From contig JAYKXP010000010.1 in NCBI GenBank assembly GCA_037176845.1, positions 959,218-1,023,217 on the forward strand: a stretch of 64,000 bases of DNA, written 5' to 3'. Below the pieces are notes generated by a model, which saw only the letters and a list, made by a program, of their open reading frames with translations, was not told where the DNA came from and did no database searches. Origin of the DNA: Paramarasmius palmivorus. Lineage: Eukaryota; Basidiomycota; Agaricomycetes; Agaricales; Marasmiaceae. Below are positions 50,001-59,755 of this stretch, one piece after another. A program made the translations under genes and the position numbers. Every line of letters begins with the position of its first letter. Position 1 is the first letter of the stretch.

Positions 50001-50513
50001 TATCCGAATCAGCCTGCAGTTCTTGAATTATACGAGACACTTGAGCGCTGTACAGGATAGTCGAGGCTGAAGTAGCCTTGAGAAGGTGCGCAACAGCTAC
50101 CGGCGTAAGTCGCGCCGAAAGACATAGAACCTATTTTTCATGAGCCCAAACTTTAGTTTCGGAAAGAGCAGACTCACCGGCGTTCCAATACGGAGAAGAG
50201 CGGCCATGAAGATGAAAATGGTGACATCGCTTCCAAGGAGAATACCAACAGGCTTCGGGAAAGTACATCCAGGCTCGCGAATCTTCGTTGCGCCAGAAGA
50301 GATGAGCCACGCCGAGCACCTCTCAACGGCTTGGTGAAGCTCAGCAAATGTGATTTCACGGTAGGATCCGTCGGCAGTGCGCATTTGGCGACCGAATACC
50401 AAGTCGGGGTTGTACTTCGCATTGAACGCGATGAGCTCTGGGAGGCCATTGACGCCATCTGCTCTGTCCTGCTCGTAGCCCAAGTTGAGATGTGGTCGGA
50501 TGAACTTTGCCAT
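47008..50513 (-). CDS. Adenylate-forming reductase (NRPS-like A-T-R enzyme)
   Basis: One protein of roughly 1,070 residues with three modules. The adenylation domain shows [30 protein letters not shown], and [15 protein letters not shown], with the core Lys region [15 protein letters not shown]. The carrier domain has [16 protein letters not shown]; the Ser of DSL is the phosphopantetheine site. The C-terminal thioester reductase has [19 protein letters not shown] for NADPH binding, [12 protein letters not shown], and [12 protein letters not shown] with Tyr and Lys of the SDR active site. Such enzymes activate an aryl, amino or other acid and release it as an aldehyde or alcohol; they resemble Lys2/NPS3-type proteins but have no condensation domain. 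Only about five introns are present, fewer than in its neighbours. ATG 50513 ([16 protein letters not shown]) is the best start. Confidence 0.88.
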
Positions 50514-51313
50514 GTCTATGATGTCTAAAGGATGATTGGTGAGATTGATAGTGTTTTTTTCCAAGCAGAAATACTTGCATATTTGTATGCTCCAGGCGTC
50601 CTGAGCTCGATTCAAACCAACCAAGGCTGAACGTAGCTAACGGTACGGGAATCCGGAGGGTCCACGCACGACGGAGTTGGAGTGGCGACCACCTCATCCT
50701 CTGTGACCTGTGATATTGTAGTGTTGTAGATTAACATTTGAGGAGATGAGGTCTGTCCTGGCCATCAAACTGCCTATCACGACAGCGTGGCAGATGTGAC
50801 CGTTTTGAGTTCGGATTGTGATTGACTTGGCGTGTCGCATCGAGATTTTGAAGGTAAGATGAAATTCCCATTACAGTGACCTCGAGCTCTCTCCGCATGT
50901 TGAGGTTTCATAGCAGAGGAAGAACAAGTTGTAACCTTTTGAACTTGATTGGCTCCCAAGTCGTGAATCGTGATGACGAAGCACCGCGTGACTCCAGGAA
51001 CGAGTTCTGTCACATGATGCTCGGCGCCTTTTCGCTTGGCTCGGACTGGCATCATTGGTCCTCTCTCCCACCAACGTCCAATGCTCTCCGATCTCTACAA
51101 GGCTCTGTCCTGATAGGTCCGTCAATACGCGCTCATATTTGGGATCCGATTCTCCTTCAAGCCGAACCCACTCAACTTTCGTGATGCAGCTCACGGCTGG
51201 CTTCCGAGCATTACTTGCTCAGCCGTAACCCACCAACATGCCGAACATCCTAGTGTATAAGATACTCATCGAAGGGAATTGCATTCTCTTTTGCATCTTT
51301 CTTTGCAACTTCT
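50514..51313. other. Divergent promoter region of reductase and carbonyl-reductase SDR
   Basis: About 800 bases separate the starts of the minus-strand adenylate-forming reductase and the plus-strand SDR, so co-regulation is possible. Open frames on both strands here are Ser/Arg-rich without motif and overlap each other. No gene called. Confidence 0.45.
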
Positions 51314-52498
51314 ATGGCTACTACCCCGTTGGTGATCATCGTCACTGGTACGTAACTTTTGGTAGTCCATAAACAAGCAAGCTAACTGTTATTCTGCAGG
51401 TGCCAACAAAGGTACTTACCCTTGCGACAAATTTGACAGGCTCTGACTCTTCCAAAAGGCATCGGTTTTGAGACTGTTCGTAACATCGCAAAGAATGCAT
51501 CAACCTCCTTCCTCGCCAAACAAGTTGACGCAAATGGAACACACATTTACCTGACGGCTCGTGATGAAGCTCGGGGGCGACAAGCGGTCGAAAAACTCAA
51601 GACAACCAGCTCCGCCAAGGTTGAATTTGCGCAGCTCGACGTCAGCGATCCTAAATCTGTCGAGAAATTTAAGAACTTCATAGCTTCGAGGCATGAACGT
51701 GTACATGTCCTCATAAACAACGTATGTCTCGTTATGAATAGTATCTGGCGTGTTCTAACTTCGCTGATCCCAGGCTGGCGTAGCTCCCGCCATCGCGGGT
51801 GACGGCGGGAGATTTGATAGCGACACTATTAACTGGGTGATGAGCGTCAACTATTGGGGTGTTCGTTCTATGACGAATGCCTTTTTACCTCTGATGCACG
51901 AAAAAGGCCGAATTGTGAATCTTTCAAGTGGTCTCAGTCACCTTGGGCCTATCAGGAACAGGTCTCTTGTGCAACGTTTCGTCAATGCCTCGTCTATAGC
52001 GCAGGCCGATGAACTTGCTGAGGAGTGGCAGGTGTGTTTCTTCTTGGTTAGCTTGCGTTCTTGTCTCACCTCTGACGTACTTCATGACCAGGATTCTGTC
52101 GCTGATGGCTCTTATAGCAGAAAAGGATGGCCTTCAATGTCCTACAGTGTTTCAAAAATGCTCATGAATGCCCTGACTCGGTAATTCGTTATGAGTGTAG
52201 ATTTCTCGCGATTTTTGACTTCTCCTCAGTACCTTCGCAGCTGAAAATGCCAAAACTCGCCCTGGCCTTTTGATAAACTGGATCGAACCAGGTTGGGTAA
52301 CAACAGACATGGGAGGGTCATGGGCTAGCGACGGTGACGCTAAAGACGGTTCGAGATGCCCTACATATGCCGCAATAAACGACCTGAAGGGGAAGTCCGG
52401 TGTGGGGTATGTCATTAATATCTAGCTCATGCCAATGCTGATGCCTCTGCAGCTTCGACAAGGATACGCGTGAGAAGGAGTGGTACTACAGAAAGTGA
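51314..52498 (+). CDS. Short-chain dehydrogenase, carbonyl-reductase type
   Basis: The cofactor motif GANKGIGF is assembled from exon 1 (51314-51347, MATTPLVIIVTG), a 12-base exon (51400-51411, encoding the middle of GANK) and exon 3 starting 51459. Further motifs are LDVSD, VLINNAGVAPA, GRIVNLSSGLSHLG and the catalytic YSVSKMLMNAL, followed by PGLLINWIEPGWVTTDMGG. The order matches human CBR1-like reductases, which reduce ketones and quinones using NADPH. A long insertion between the Ser and Tyr (RNRSLVQRFVNASSIAQADE) is also usual for CBR1 relatives. It ends at TGA 52496-52498. Its place between the reductase and the monooxygenase suggests it acts on a carbonyl intermediate of the same pathway. 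Confidence 0.85.
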
Positions 52499-53556
52499 TA
52501 TTTAAGCAAGTCTTCTAGATTACGCCATATATATGTAGAATCCCTTGTAACTATCACTCGGTCTGAAATGACACCTGCCCCTTGATCTCAAGCGTAGTGA
52601 GCAAATTTTTGTCCCAATCGTTGGAATGTTACAGAATGGTTAATGATTGCTGGCCACTTGTCTGCGGAATTCCGACATACACTATACAGTAGACACCAGT
52701 AGATCAATGGCCGGACTACGGCCGCCGCTCGCCTCGACCATGATCGCATGTTATTGCAGGGTGCATTTGAATCAACGTCACGTCGTCGACAGATTTATCT
52801 GTCAATTGAGCATGCTATTGCCCGTCGGACCAGCCTAAGAAGTTGATACTGGATGGAAGAACTCCGGCGATTAATGAGAGGTCTCATTTAGCGCCCGTAT
52901 TCTCTGAGGCTTTGAATGGAAGTGTACTTTTTCAGCCGACGTAAAATTGAATGACATATGCTGTCAGTTTCTCGGGCCTGAGAGCTAAGATACACAAAAA
53001 GCATAATTTTTGCTTGGCTGTGGGTGTGATGATTGCGACAATCTCCAAAGCGAGGCGTGTGAATCATGACGGCTACCAATGATCAATCACCCGCACTGTT
53101 TTTTTTTTTCCTTCTTTCATCACTCCGTCCTCATCACGGACAGAACTGTATCGCGTCTCTGACGCGTATGTACTAGCCTTTCCAAAAGACTAGGCCATCA
53201 GAATGACACCATGGAGCATGCTACAGCTACGCACACGCAGACACAACTCGGCGTCAGTACTTTAACCCACTTCTTCTCCCACTATCGACGATTGTCCAAA
53301 TTTATCCTATCAGTCGAAGCATTTGGTATCCCCAGAGGTCGCTCCCTTTTTACCGGACAACAAGACGGTTAGACGGTTTCAACGGAGTTCAGAGTGGCGA
53401 CGTGTTCTCCACCTGCCTCCTCAGTGCTTTCTAGCTAGATGCAGGATTTCTGGCTGGTATATAGCCTTCGACTGCCAAGGCAGATCCATATCACTCAACA
53501 CATTCATTCAAGCCTGCCAAGTACTCCCAAGCCAATCTATACATCCAGCTTAAACA
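52499..53556. other. Intergenic region with promoter of the monooxygenase
   Basis: A T-tract at about 53098-53109 and a TATATAG at 53458-53464 (93 bases before the ATG) are the only regulatory words noticed. Frames are short; no gene supported. Confidence 0.4.
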
Positions 53557-55991
53557 ATGGGCGATATTCGTGGACTCGAGGAACCTCAGCTCGAACAGTA
53601 CGATGTGGTTGTCGTCGGTGCAGGTGAGCACTTTGTCGGCGAGACAGCTTACACGAGCTCACCGCATTCTCAGGTCCCGCTGGTATGATGACCGCTACCG
53701 GTCTTGCAAGAATGGGTAAATACCTCAGAGCGCCTCACTTTGAACGTTAATCAATGGATCACTAGGCATTAAACCCCTCGTCATTGACTCTACTGATCAT
53801 GCCGGACATCAATATGGCCGTTCGGATGCATTCCAGAGTCGGTGAGTCCCGGTGTGTGCCTGCGACTAAAACTGTCGAGTAATCACACTACATTAGATGC
53901 ATGGAAGTGATGCAAAGCTTCGGAGCGCCTATCGAACAACTCGAACATATGGGCAAAAAGCTCTACGGCCGAACATTCTGGGAGATCACCGACGAGCAGA
54001 ACATCGCCCGAACTGGTTACGCGCGATTCTATCCTGAATTCCTCGATTATGACAAGGACTACTCTCTAGCCGTACGCCAGGGGCTCATCGAGCAAGTCTT
54101 AGCACACGATATCGAGCGTCACTACAAGGGCTTCAAAGTCCAGTGGAACACTCAATTCGTCTCTATGGAATTACCGAAGCCCGGTGAAGAGGATGGCTAT
54201 TCTACCTCGGTCGTGATTAAGGATCTCCAAACCGGAATCGAGAGGACCGTCGAATGCAAATACGTCGTTGCATGCGACGGCGCAAAGTCAACGATTCGCC
54301 GATGGGCATCCCAGTTCGGCGTAAAGCTGGAAGGCGCCACTCTACCTGTTACCTGGTGCGTTCTGGACGCCGTCGGACTCCGAAGTGATCACCCAGATCT
54401 CGAGAAACTATGGTACGCCCGTTACCAGACTGTATATTGCACACTCACTGACATCTCCCTAGCGTCGTTCGCTCGACTAAAGGGATTGTGCTTGTCATCC
54501 CCAGAGAACCGATCAATGGTAAACCTGCCGCACGCTTTGACATCCAAATCAACAAGGGACGGGAGGATACGACCTGCGAAGATGCGACAGAGATGATAAA
54601 GGCCATTTTCCATCCCTTCAAAGTAGAGTGGGACGAGGTCAATTGGTGGTCTATTTACGACGGTACGTGTTAGGCCACTGTACCCGCCGGATACCCCACT
54701 CACTTCTTTGCAGTCGGCCAAAGGATTATTAACCAGTATAGTGTTGACAATAGGGTCTTCTTCGTTGGCGATACTTGCCACACCCACAGCCCTCGTGGTG
54801 AGTTACAGACAACTTTCTGCATTTACGGATCATTCTAACAAAGCTATAGCTGGAATGGGCCTCAATACCGCATTATTGGAAGGTCATAACCTTGCCTGGA
54901 AGCTCGCACTGGTTCTGAAGGGTGTCGTTCGTCCCTCGATATTATCGACATATGCTACTGAGCGGCACGCCGTTGGTAAACAACTCGTCAGCATGGATCG
55001 GCAGTTGGTAGGATTGTATGCAGGTTTAGAGCAGCAAAGCACCAAGGACTTTACCTCCGAAGCAACCGCACAGTGGCTCGAGAAATTGCGACTATTCCAG
55101 GCCGAGAATTATGCGGTATGCAATGACATATACTCCACTTAGTCTACTACTGATCCGCTACTCTAGTTCCAAGCAGGTGCTTCTGTGGTCTATGGTGTCA
55201 GTGAACTCACCGTGACACCGACGGGTGAACCTGAAACGATGACCGTCGGAAAACCAGGAGTTGCCATCGGATCCCGTACTAGGCCTGCAGTTGTCACTCG
55301 TCTTGCGGACAGTGTCCCGGTACCCATTCTTCCTCGCTTTGATGGCAAGTTCTCGATTTATATCTTCGTCGGCTCCCTGGAGGCTCCGAATGTGCTTGAG
55401 AACTTAAAGGCCATCGACAATTACATCCGCAATTCCGGTGGTTCTATTTTCAGCAAATACGGTGCCAACGTAGACGTCCACGCGAAGGCAATCGCCGATA
55501 GGATGCCTACTCTTCGTATACCCAATGGCTCAGCGACTATAGACCCCAATTTTGCCGAGGGTCGTCTTCTGTATACGCATGACTACGAAGACATTCCTCA
55601 GGTTTGCGGCGAATACCTTGCACCCCCTCACACTCTCTTCCGCGTATCTGTAATTACGACAACCTCTGCACAATCTCCCTTGATTCAGGGAACTGTCCTT
55701 GACATGCTTTACCCCCTTGAATCAGATCAACCCGAGAACAAACGTTCTCGTATCCTCCACCCTGCCTACTTCTTCTCTGACGACATTCCTATCGTTTCTC
55801 CATACAGGGAAACTGCACCTGAGGCGGGAACCCTGTTTGAGAATCCTATGCACCAGAAGTGGGCGGTTGACCCGAGTGTCGGCTCCATCGTGATCGCACG
55901 TCCTGATGCACATGTTGGAACAAAGACTGTTGGCTTTGGAGTCGAGGCGTGGAAACAAGTAGAATCCTACTTCCGAGGGTTTTTGGTTTAA
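53557..55991 (+). CDS. FAD-dependent aromatic monooxygenase (phenol 2-monooxygenase family)
   Basis: The FAD dinucleotide motif is VVVVGAGPAGMMTATGLAR, built across two introns, then GHQYGRSDAFQSRCMEVM. The DG motif is VVACDGAKSTIRRW and the GD motif FFVGDTCHTHSPRA; the following GMGLNTALLEGHNLAWKLA is the usual flavin-contact helix. A C-terminal thioredoxin-fold domain (from about FDGKFSIYIFVGSLEAP; near the end SVGSIVIARPDAHVG) is diagnostic of phenol hydroxylases. Length is about 640 residues and the protein has no signal peptide. It would hydroxylate an aromatic ring with NADPH and oxygen. Introns are few after 53900 and all canonical. Start MGDIRGLEEPQLEQYD at 53557; stop at 55991. Confidence 0.9.
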
Positions 55992-56752
55992 TGTGAACCG
56001 ATACGATCTTAGATAACCGTTTACATACGTTTTAGGAAATTCCTTTACGAGAATCGGCTATTTATTACGATCCGATTTAATCATACTTAAATTCTCCTCT
56101 GGATAATCCGCGTGGCGAGATTTCTGCTCATCGACACTTCCTCTGGGTATGCCGGGTTTTGTTGGACAAAATTTGTCGTAATAAATCCGGGACAGGGCAG
56201 GGCCAACCTGGATAGCCCCGACCGGGGTAGGATTATCCAGATCCGTCCATGGATGAGCCATTGTCATCCAGGCTTTCCCTTGGAACGTCACGGTCCGCCA
56301 CGCGACACGTCAGGACGAACCAAGAGACCGAAGCTATTTCTTGTGAACAATTTCAGGGACCGCTCATGACCGACCCTCGGATCGCCTGCGGACCATCCTC
56401 GACATCTCCATGGGCAAGTCATGGACGATCCTGGACGGTCCAGGATCACCCTGAATTCGTTACCTGTCACGCGGTGTTCGGGGTCTCGATCTCGGACATA
56501 ACCTACCGTACCTGCGCTTTAACCAATTTCACAGTCTTGGATTAGACGACTTGAGTAGCGTAGTATGAGAATATATTTATTTGATATGCGTCATCGTAAG
56601 CGAAGCCCTCCAAAAAAAAGAGAAATTGAGAAAAACACCACAAATGCGGCCCAAAGCGCACATATCTCGGTGGATATCACGGCCAGTACAACATATCACT
56701 CTTCCGGTACAAGAAATCAAACACTCCCGACAACGCTACACTCGTCTTCGCC
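55992..56752. other. Intergenic region rich in inverted repeats
   Basis: It has no coding frame. Three exact inverted repeats fall within 400 bases: TTTATTACGA 56061-56070 with TCGTAATAAA 56176-56185; CTGGATAATCC 56099-56109 with GGATTATCCAG 56230-56240; and GATCCTGGAC 56427-56436 with GTCCAGGATC 56438-56447. It could be a decayed MITE-like element next to the cluster. Confidence 0.5.
56427..56447. repeat. Near-perfect 21-base palindrome
   Basis: Ten-base arms GATCCTGGAC and GTCCAGGATC are separated by a single G. With so short a spacer it is more like a protein-binding dyad or a transposon footprint than a stable RNA hairpin. Confidence 0.75.
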
Positions 56753-57266
56753 TCACAATCGACTCATAACCTCTACGCTCAGATCCTCGACTATCGGCTT
56801 GATGATGTCCAGCCACCCGTTCGCGTTCGGAATTTCAAAGATTTCAATGTGGCGACGTTTACCTGAGCGGCGCGTCAACCAAATTGAATCGGGAAACGAA
56901 ACAAACTCACATTTGGAACAGTCTTTAGGGATCCTGCTATATCCCAATGACTCTAAGGCCAGATGTACGGCTCTTTCTGCGCCATGTCATCAGTTTTTTT
57001 ACCAATGAGCCAAGGTCCATGTACTTACCAATTCTGTGACAATATGGCACTTGGACTACATCCATATACCACAGTTGAGGGTGTTCATCACACTCGGACC
57101 ACTCATCCCGCCGTATTTCAACCCCTCTACTCGTTCTGCCCACTTTATAGAGATGTATCCCTGTCCCATCTAAAATCTTAAAGCAGTAGATATTTCCTCC
57201 TTTATCTGCCTCTGAAATCGGTTTCTCCAAAAGTCCTGATGAGTTTTTTTCTGTGTAATCTGACAT
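56753..57266 (-). CDS. Small T5orf172/MUG113 (GIY-YIG-like) domain protein
   Basis: Three exons (57266-57029, 56976-56911, 56862-56753) give exactly 138 codons including stop. The domain reads NIYCFKI, LYKVGRTSRGVEIRRDEWS, then a hydrophobic strand, IERAVHLALESLGY and CSKCKRRHIEIFEI. This combines the 'IYxFKVGRT…RR' signature with the Cys-x2-Cys and His-x-Glu-x-Phe end of the T5orf172 (MUG113, DUF1766) group, a relative of GIY-YIG nucleases that is strongly expanded in Agaricomycetes. The function is not known; Arg and Glu at the expected places suggest a nuclease-like fold, but activity cannot be inferred. The protein consists of little more than the domain. Confidence 0.8.
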
Positions 57267-58484
57267 TGAAACACCTCAAAAGACCTTCAATAAGTGTGGA
57301 AGAAGGATTTCAGGATGAGGAAGAGATGAACTAGGCTGGTTGCCGAGGCGATGGCGGGACATGCGCCGCGACGCCGCGGCAACGAGCAACGGGCGCCTGT
57401 TCCGACATGTGATGTGGCCACTCATTTACATGTGACACGAAACGTGTTTGCGAGCGAGACCAGACGGTCGGGAACGCGCCAAATGATTTCGAGATGCTTA
57501 ACCGCTTTTATCACGATATGTAGCATTCCAGAGGACCGAAATTTTCATCGAAGTCGGGCATTGCGCCAAATTACGTGACTCGAACCATTCAGATGTGCCC
57601 GAGGCGCGTAGTCAGCCACCAGTGCGTGTTTCGAACAACGCGAGTCTCCTGGTGACACGCCGGAGGGTGTTAAAACGTTCAAGAACAGTCTAAAATCGCA
57701 TGGTAACCCGTCAACGTGTTTGCAGGACGTGTCCGAACATGAGAGCAACATACCGTGCTACGAGGCGAGTGAATATCAATGATATGTCACAGTGTGATTT
57801 GTGATACGATCCTAGTATTCTAACTTATCAGCTAGTTTCATCGACATATTAGGAGACAAAGAGCCACATACCAGTGCGTGTTTCGAAGTGAGCCAACCTG
57901 TTAATGACGTGCCAGAGATATATTCACCACACTAGGTAAAATGTGATACTAGGATATGTTCGCATGTCAGCGATTTTACTGGACGCGTATTATGCAACAA
58001 GTAACATACCTCGGCGTCTCAAAGCGTGGTTTTCTGCTAGTTTCCTACTAACGTACATGCTCATTATTGGCGTTCGTGCGTTCGTGAACTATACGTATCT
58101 TTACTCGCGAACTCTTTGTAGGTAGTTTAAGGTCGTTTCGGACCAGAGTGAAACCCTTTCCTTATCGGGAAAGGCGGTCTGGCAAGATGGCCCTGCACAG
58201 CCACATCCGCTCTTAACTCCAATACCTCAAACCGTACGAAAATCATTACAATGAAGGTTCCCTATCCTTGAATTCCAGAGATACGGATAAAACACTTGTA
58301 TGTTAAAATTTCACTGTCTACATATCAACTGCTATTCCTCCCACTCCTCATCGGTAGACTCCTCATCGGTACACTGTTCATATTGCACACTATCATCCCT
58401 TGGAAGATCCTCGTATTCGTTGAAGAGATCCCTGTGTTAACTAATTAAGCATTTCGACCCGGGGCAATGTCTCTTTGGCTCCAC
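57267..58484. other. Gene-free region with a diverged tandem repeat
   Basis: There is no coding frame with character. Two related segments of about 250 bases occur around 57618 and 57870 (listed separately), and a gttcgtgcgttcgtgaac word lies about 58070-58087. Confidence 0.45.
57618..58010. repeat. Two diverged copies of a ~250-base direct repeat
   Basis: ACCAGTGCGTGTTTCGAA occurs at 57618-57635 and 57870-57887 (spacing 252). Further along, aacatacc occurs at 57747 and 58003 (spacing 256), and a GTCA-CG…TGGACG-like block aligns at the same offset. The similarity between anchors is weak, so the duplication is old. Confidence 0.5.
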
Positions 58485-58929
58485 CTACACAACGAGTTCT
58501 CCGAGCCTTTCCTCAAATCTCACCAGTGCTATGTCTACACGGCGATCATACACCGCCAACACAGGACCAAGCCAGGGCCTCTCCTTGAAGGCCAACTCAT
58601 ACATTTCGTCCGTTAAATAATCATTCAACGCCCACAGGTTATCTGCAGTCTGCGCTACGCCGAATAATGTGTATGGGGCTCCCCAGCCTCTCATACGACG
58701 CTCAAAGACAGCGGCCGTGCCATTATTTGGCGTGGTGTTCGGAATGAATGTGGTCATGTCCAACCTTCCACCTGCTTCGTCAAGTTCGACTATGCGAGGT
58801 TCACTATCCACACCACAGAATATACCTCTTCTGGTGGTCTGTCTAGGCTTCAGCACCGGAATAGCACGACATATTTGAAACGTCAACGTACCGGTCGTGG
58901 AGCACGTCGAACGCGTACCGGTCGTGCAT
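58485..58929 (-). CDS. Small orphan protein, 5' end uncertain
   Basis: From ATG 58929 two exons (58929-58892, 58842-58485) give 132 codons including stop. The protein runs MHDRYAFDVLHDRQTTRRG, GIFCGVDSEPRIVELDEAGG, RRMRGWGAPYTLFG, then WALNDYLTDEMYELAF and a last strand VDIALVRFEERLGELVV. It is well balanced and looks like a real globular protein. The open frame continues upstream to about 58953 (IEEENEYH), so a further exon may exist; none with the right phase was found. No family recognised. It is divergent from the next gene, with a shared promoter of about 250 bases. Confidence 0.6.
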
Positions 58930-59120
58930 GTGGTACTCGTTCTCTTCCTCTATCTGAGCTCAAAGGAGTCAGCAACGATGTCCGTGGGCGGAGTTGAGGA
59001 GGCATGAGATACAGATATCGGGAAAGGGGATCAATGTGGGAATGCAAGTGGAAGTTCATCTTCAAGAAATGACCCCAGAACCCCCCAACTTGTATACCCG
59101 TATTTGCTCCCCCCCTCTCA

Positions 59121-59127
59121 TATAAAT
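59121..59127 (+). promoter_or_regulatory. TATA box of the 59.2-kb gene
   Basis: TATAAAT lies 60 bases before the ATG at 59182, preceded by a C-rich run (ccccccctctca). Confidence 0.5.
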
Positions 59128-59181
59128 TCCCCGAAAAGCAACCCCAGCCTTTTCACAGTCACTCAATCATCCACTGCAAGG

Positions 59182-59755
59182 ATGATCATACCTGACTTTG
59201 TTTCGGCAGTTACCCGTCAAACTTTAGACCTCTCGTCTTACTCGTGAGTGATTCACTCACCCAATAATCTCTGCAACATACTAAATCTCACCTCCAGTCG
59301 TCCCAGTCCCACCATCTGTGATATCAGACCCACTCTCGTCTTCTACGCATACTCCGACGACATTGACATGTTCGATGAAGACTTACGTCTTCTAAATCGT
59401 CGAATCCATAAATTCCTCAAAGGATCAGGGTCTTTCTCTACCCCTTGGCGTCCCACTGGTCTCCAAGCCATGGACTCCGAAAAATACGCTCGTCGGAGCC
59501 TCTTTCAAATTGCCGCGTTTCCCGATCAACAAACACTTTTGTTTCCTTTAACGGTGAGCACCCTCGCACGTCGCAAAGATTGTCCGCAGACTAAACGTAC
59601 CTAATTCCCAGATTGATGTCTCCTTTACCGATATTGCCTACCAAGAGGCGCGAATCAGCTTTCCTTTGGACTTGGCAACCGGCCAGCGTCACATGGCCCT
59701 TGTATTTGACAAGGAAGTGTCTGGTAGTAATTCTGGACCAGATGTTCTTCAATGA
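59182..59755 (+). CDS. Orphan protein of 153 residues
   Basis: Exons 59182-59243, 59298-59553 and 59612-59755 sum to exactly 154 codons including stop. The sequence reads MIIPDFVSAVTRQTLDLS, CDIRPTLVFYAYSDDIDMFD, DLRLLNRRIHKFLKGSG, RSLFQIAAFPDQQTLLFPL, then DVSFTDIAYQEARISFPLDL, and ends VSGSNSGPDVLQ. The mixture of hydrophobic strands and charged helices suggests a folded cytosolic protein; there is no signal peptide or membrane helix. I do not recognise the family. It may be paired functionally with its divergent neighbour at 58.5-58.9 kb. Confidence 0.65.
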
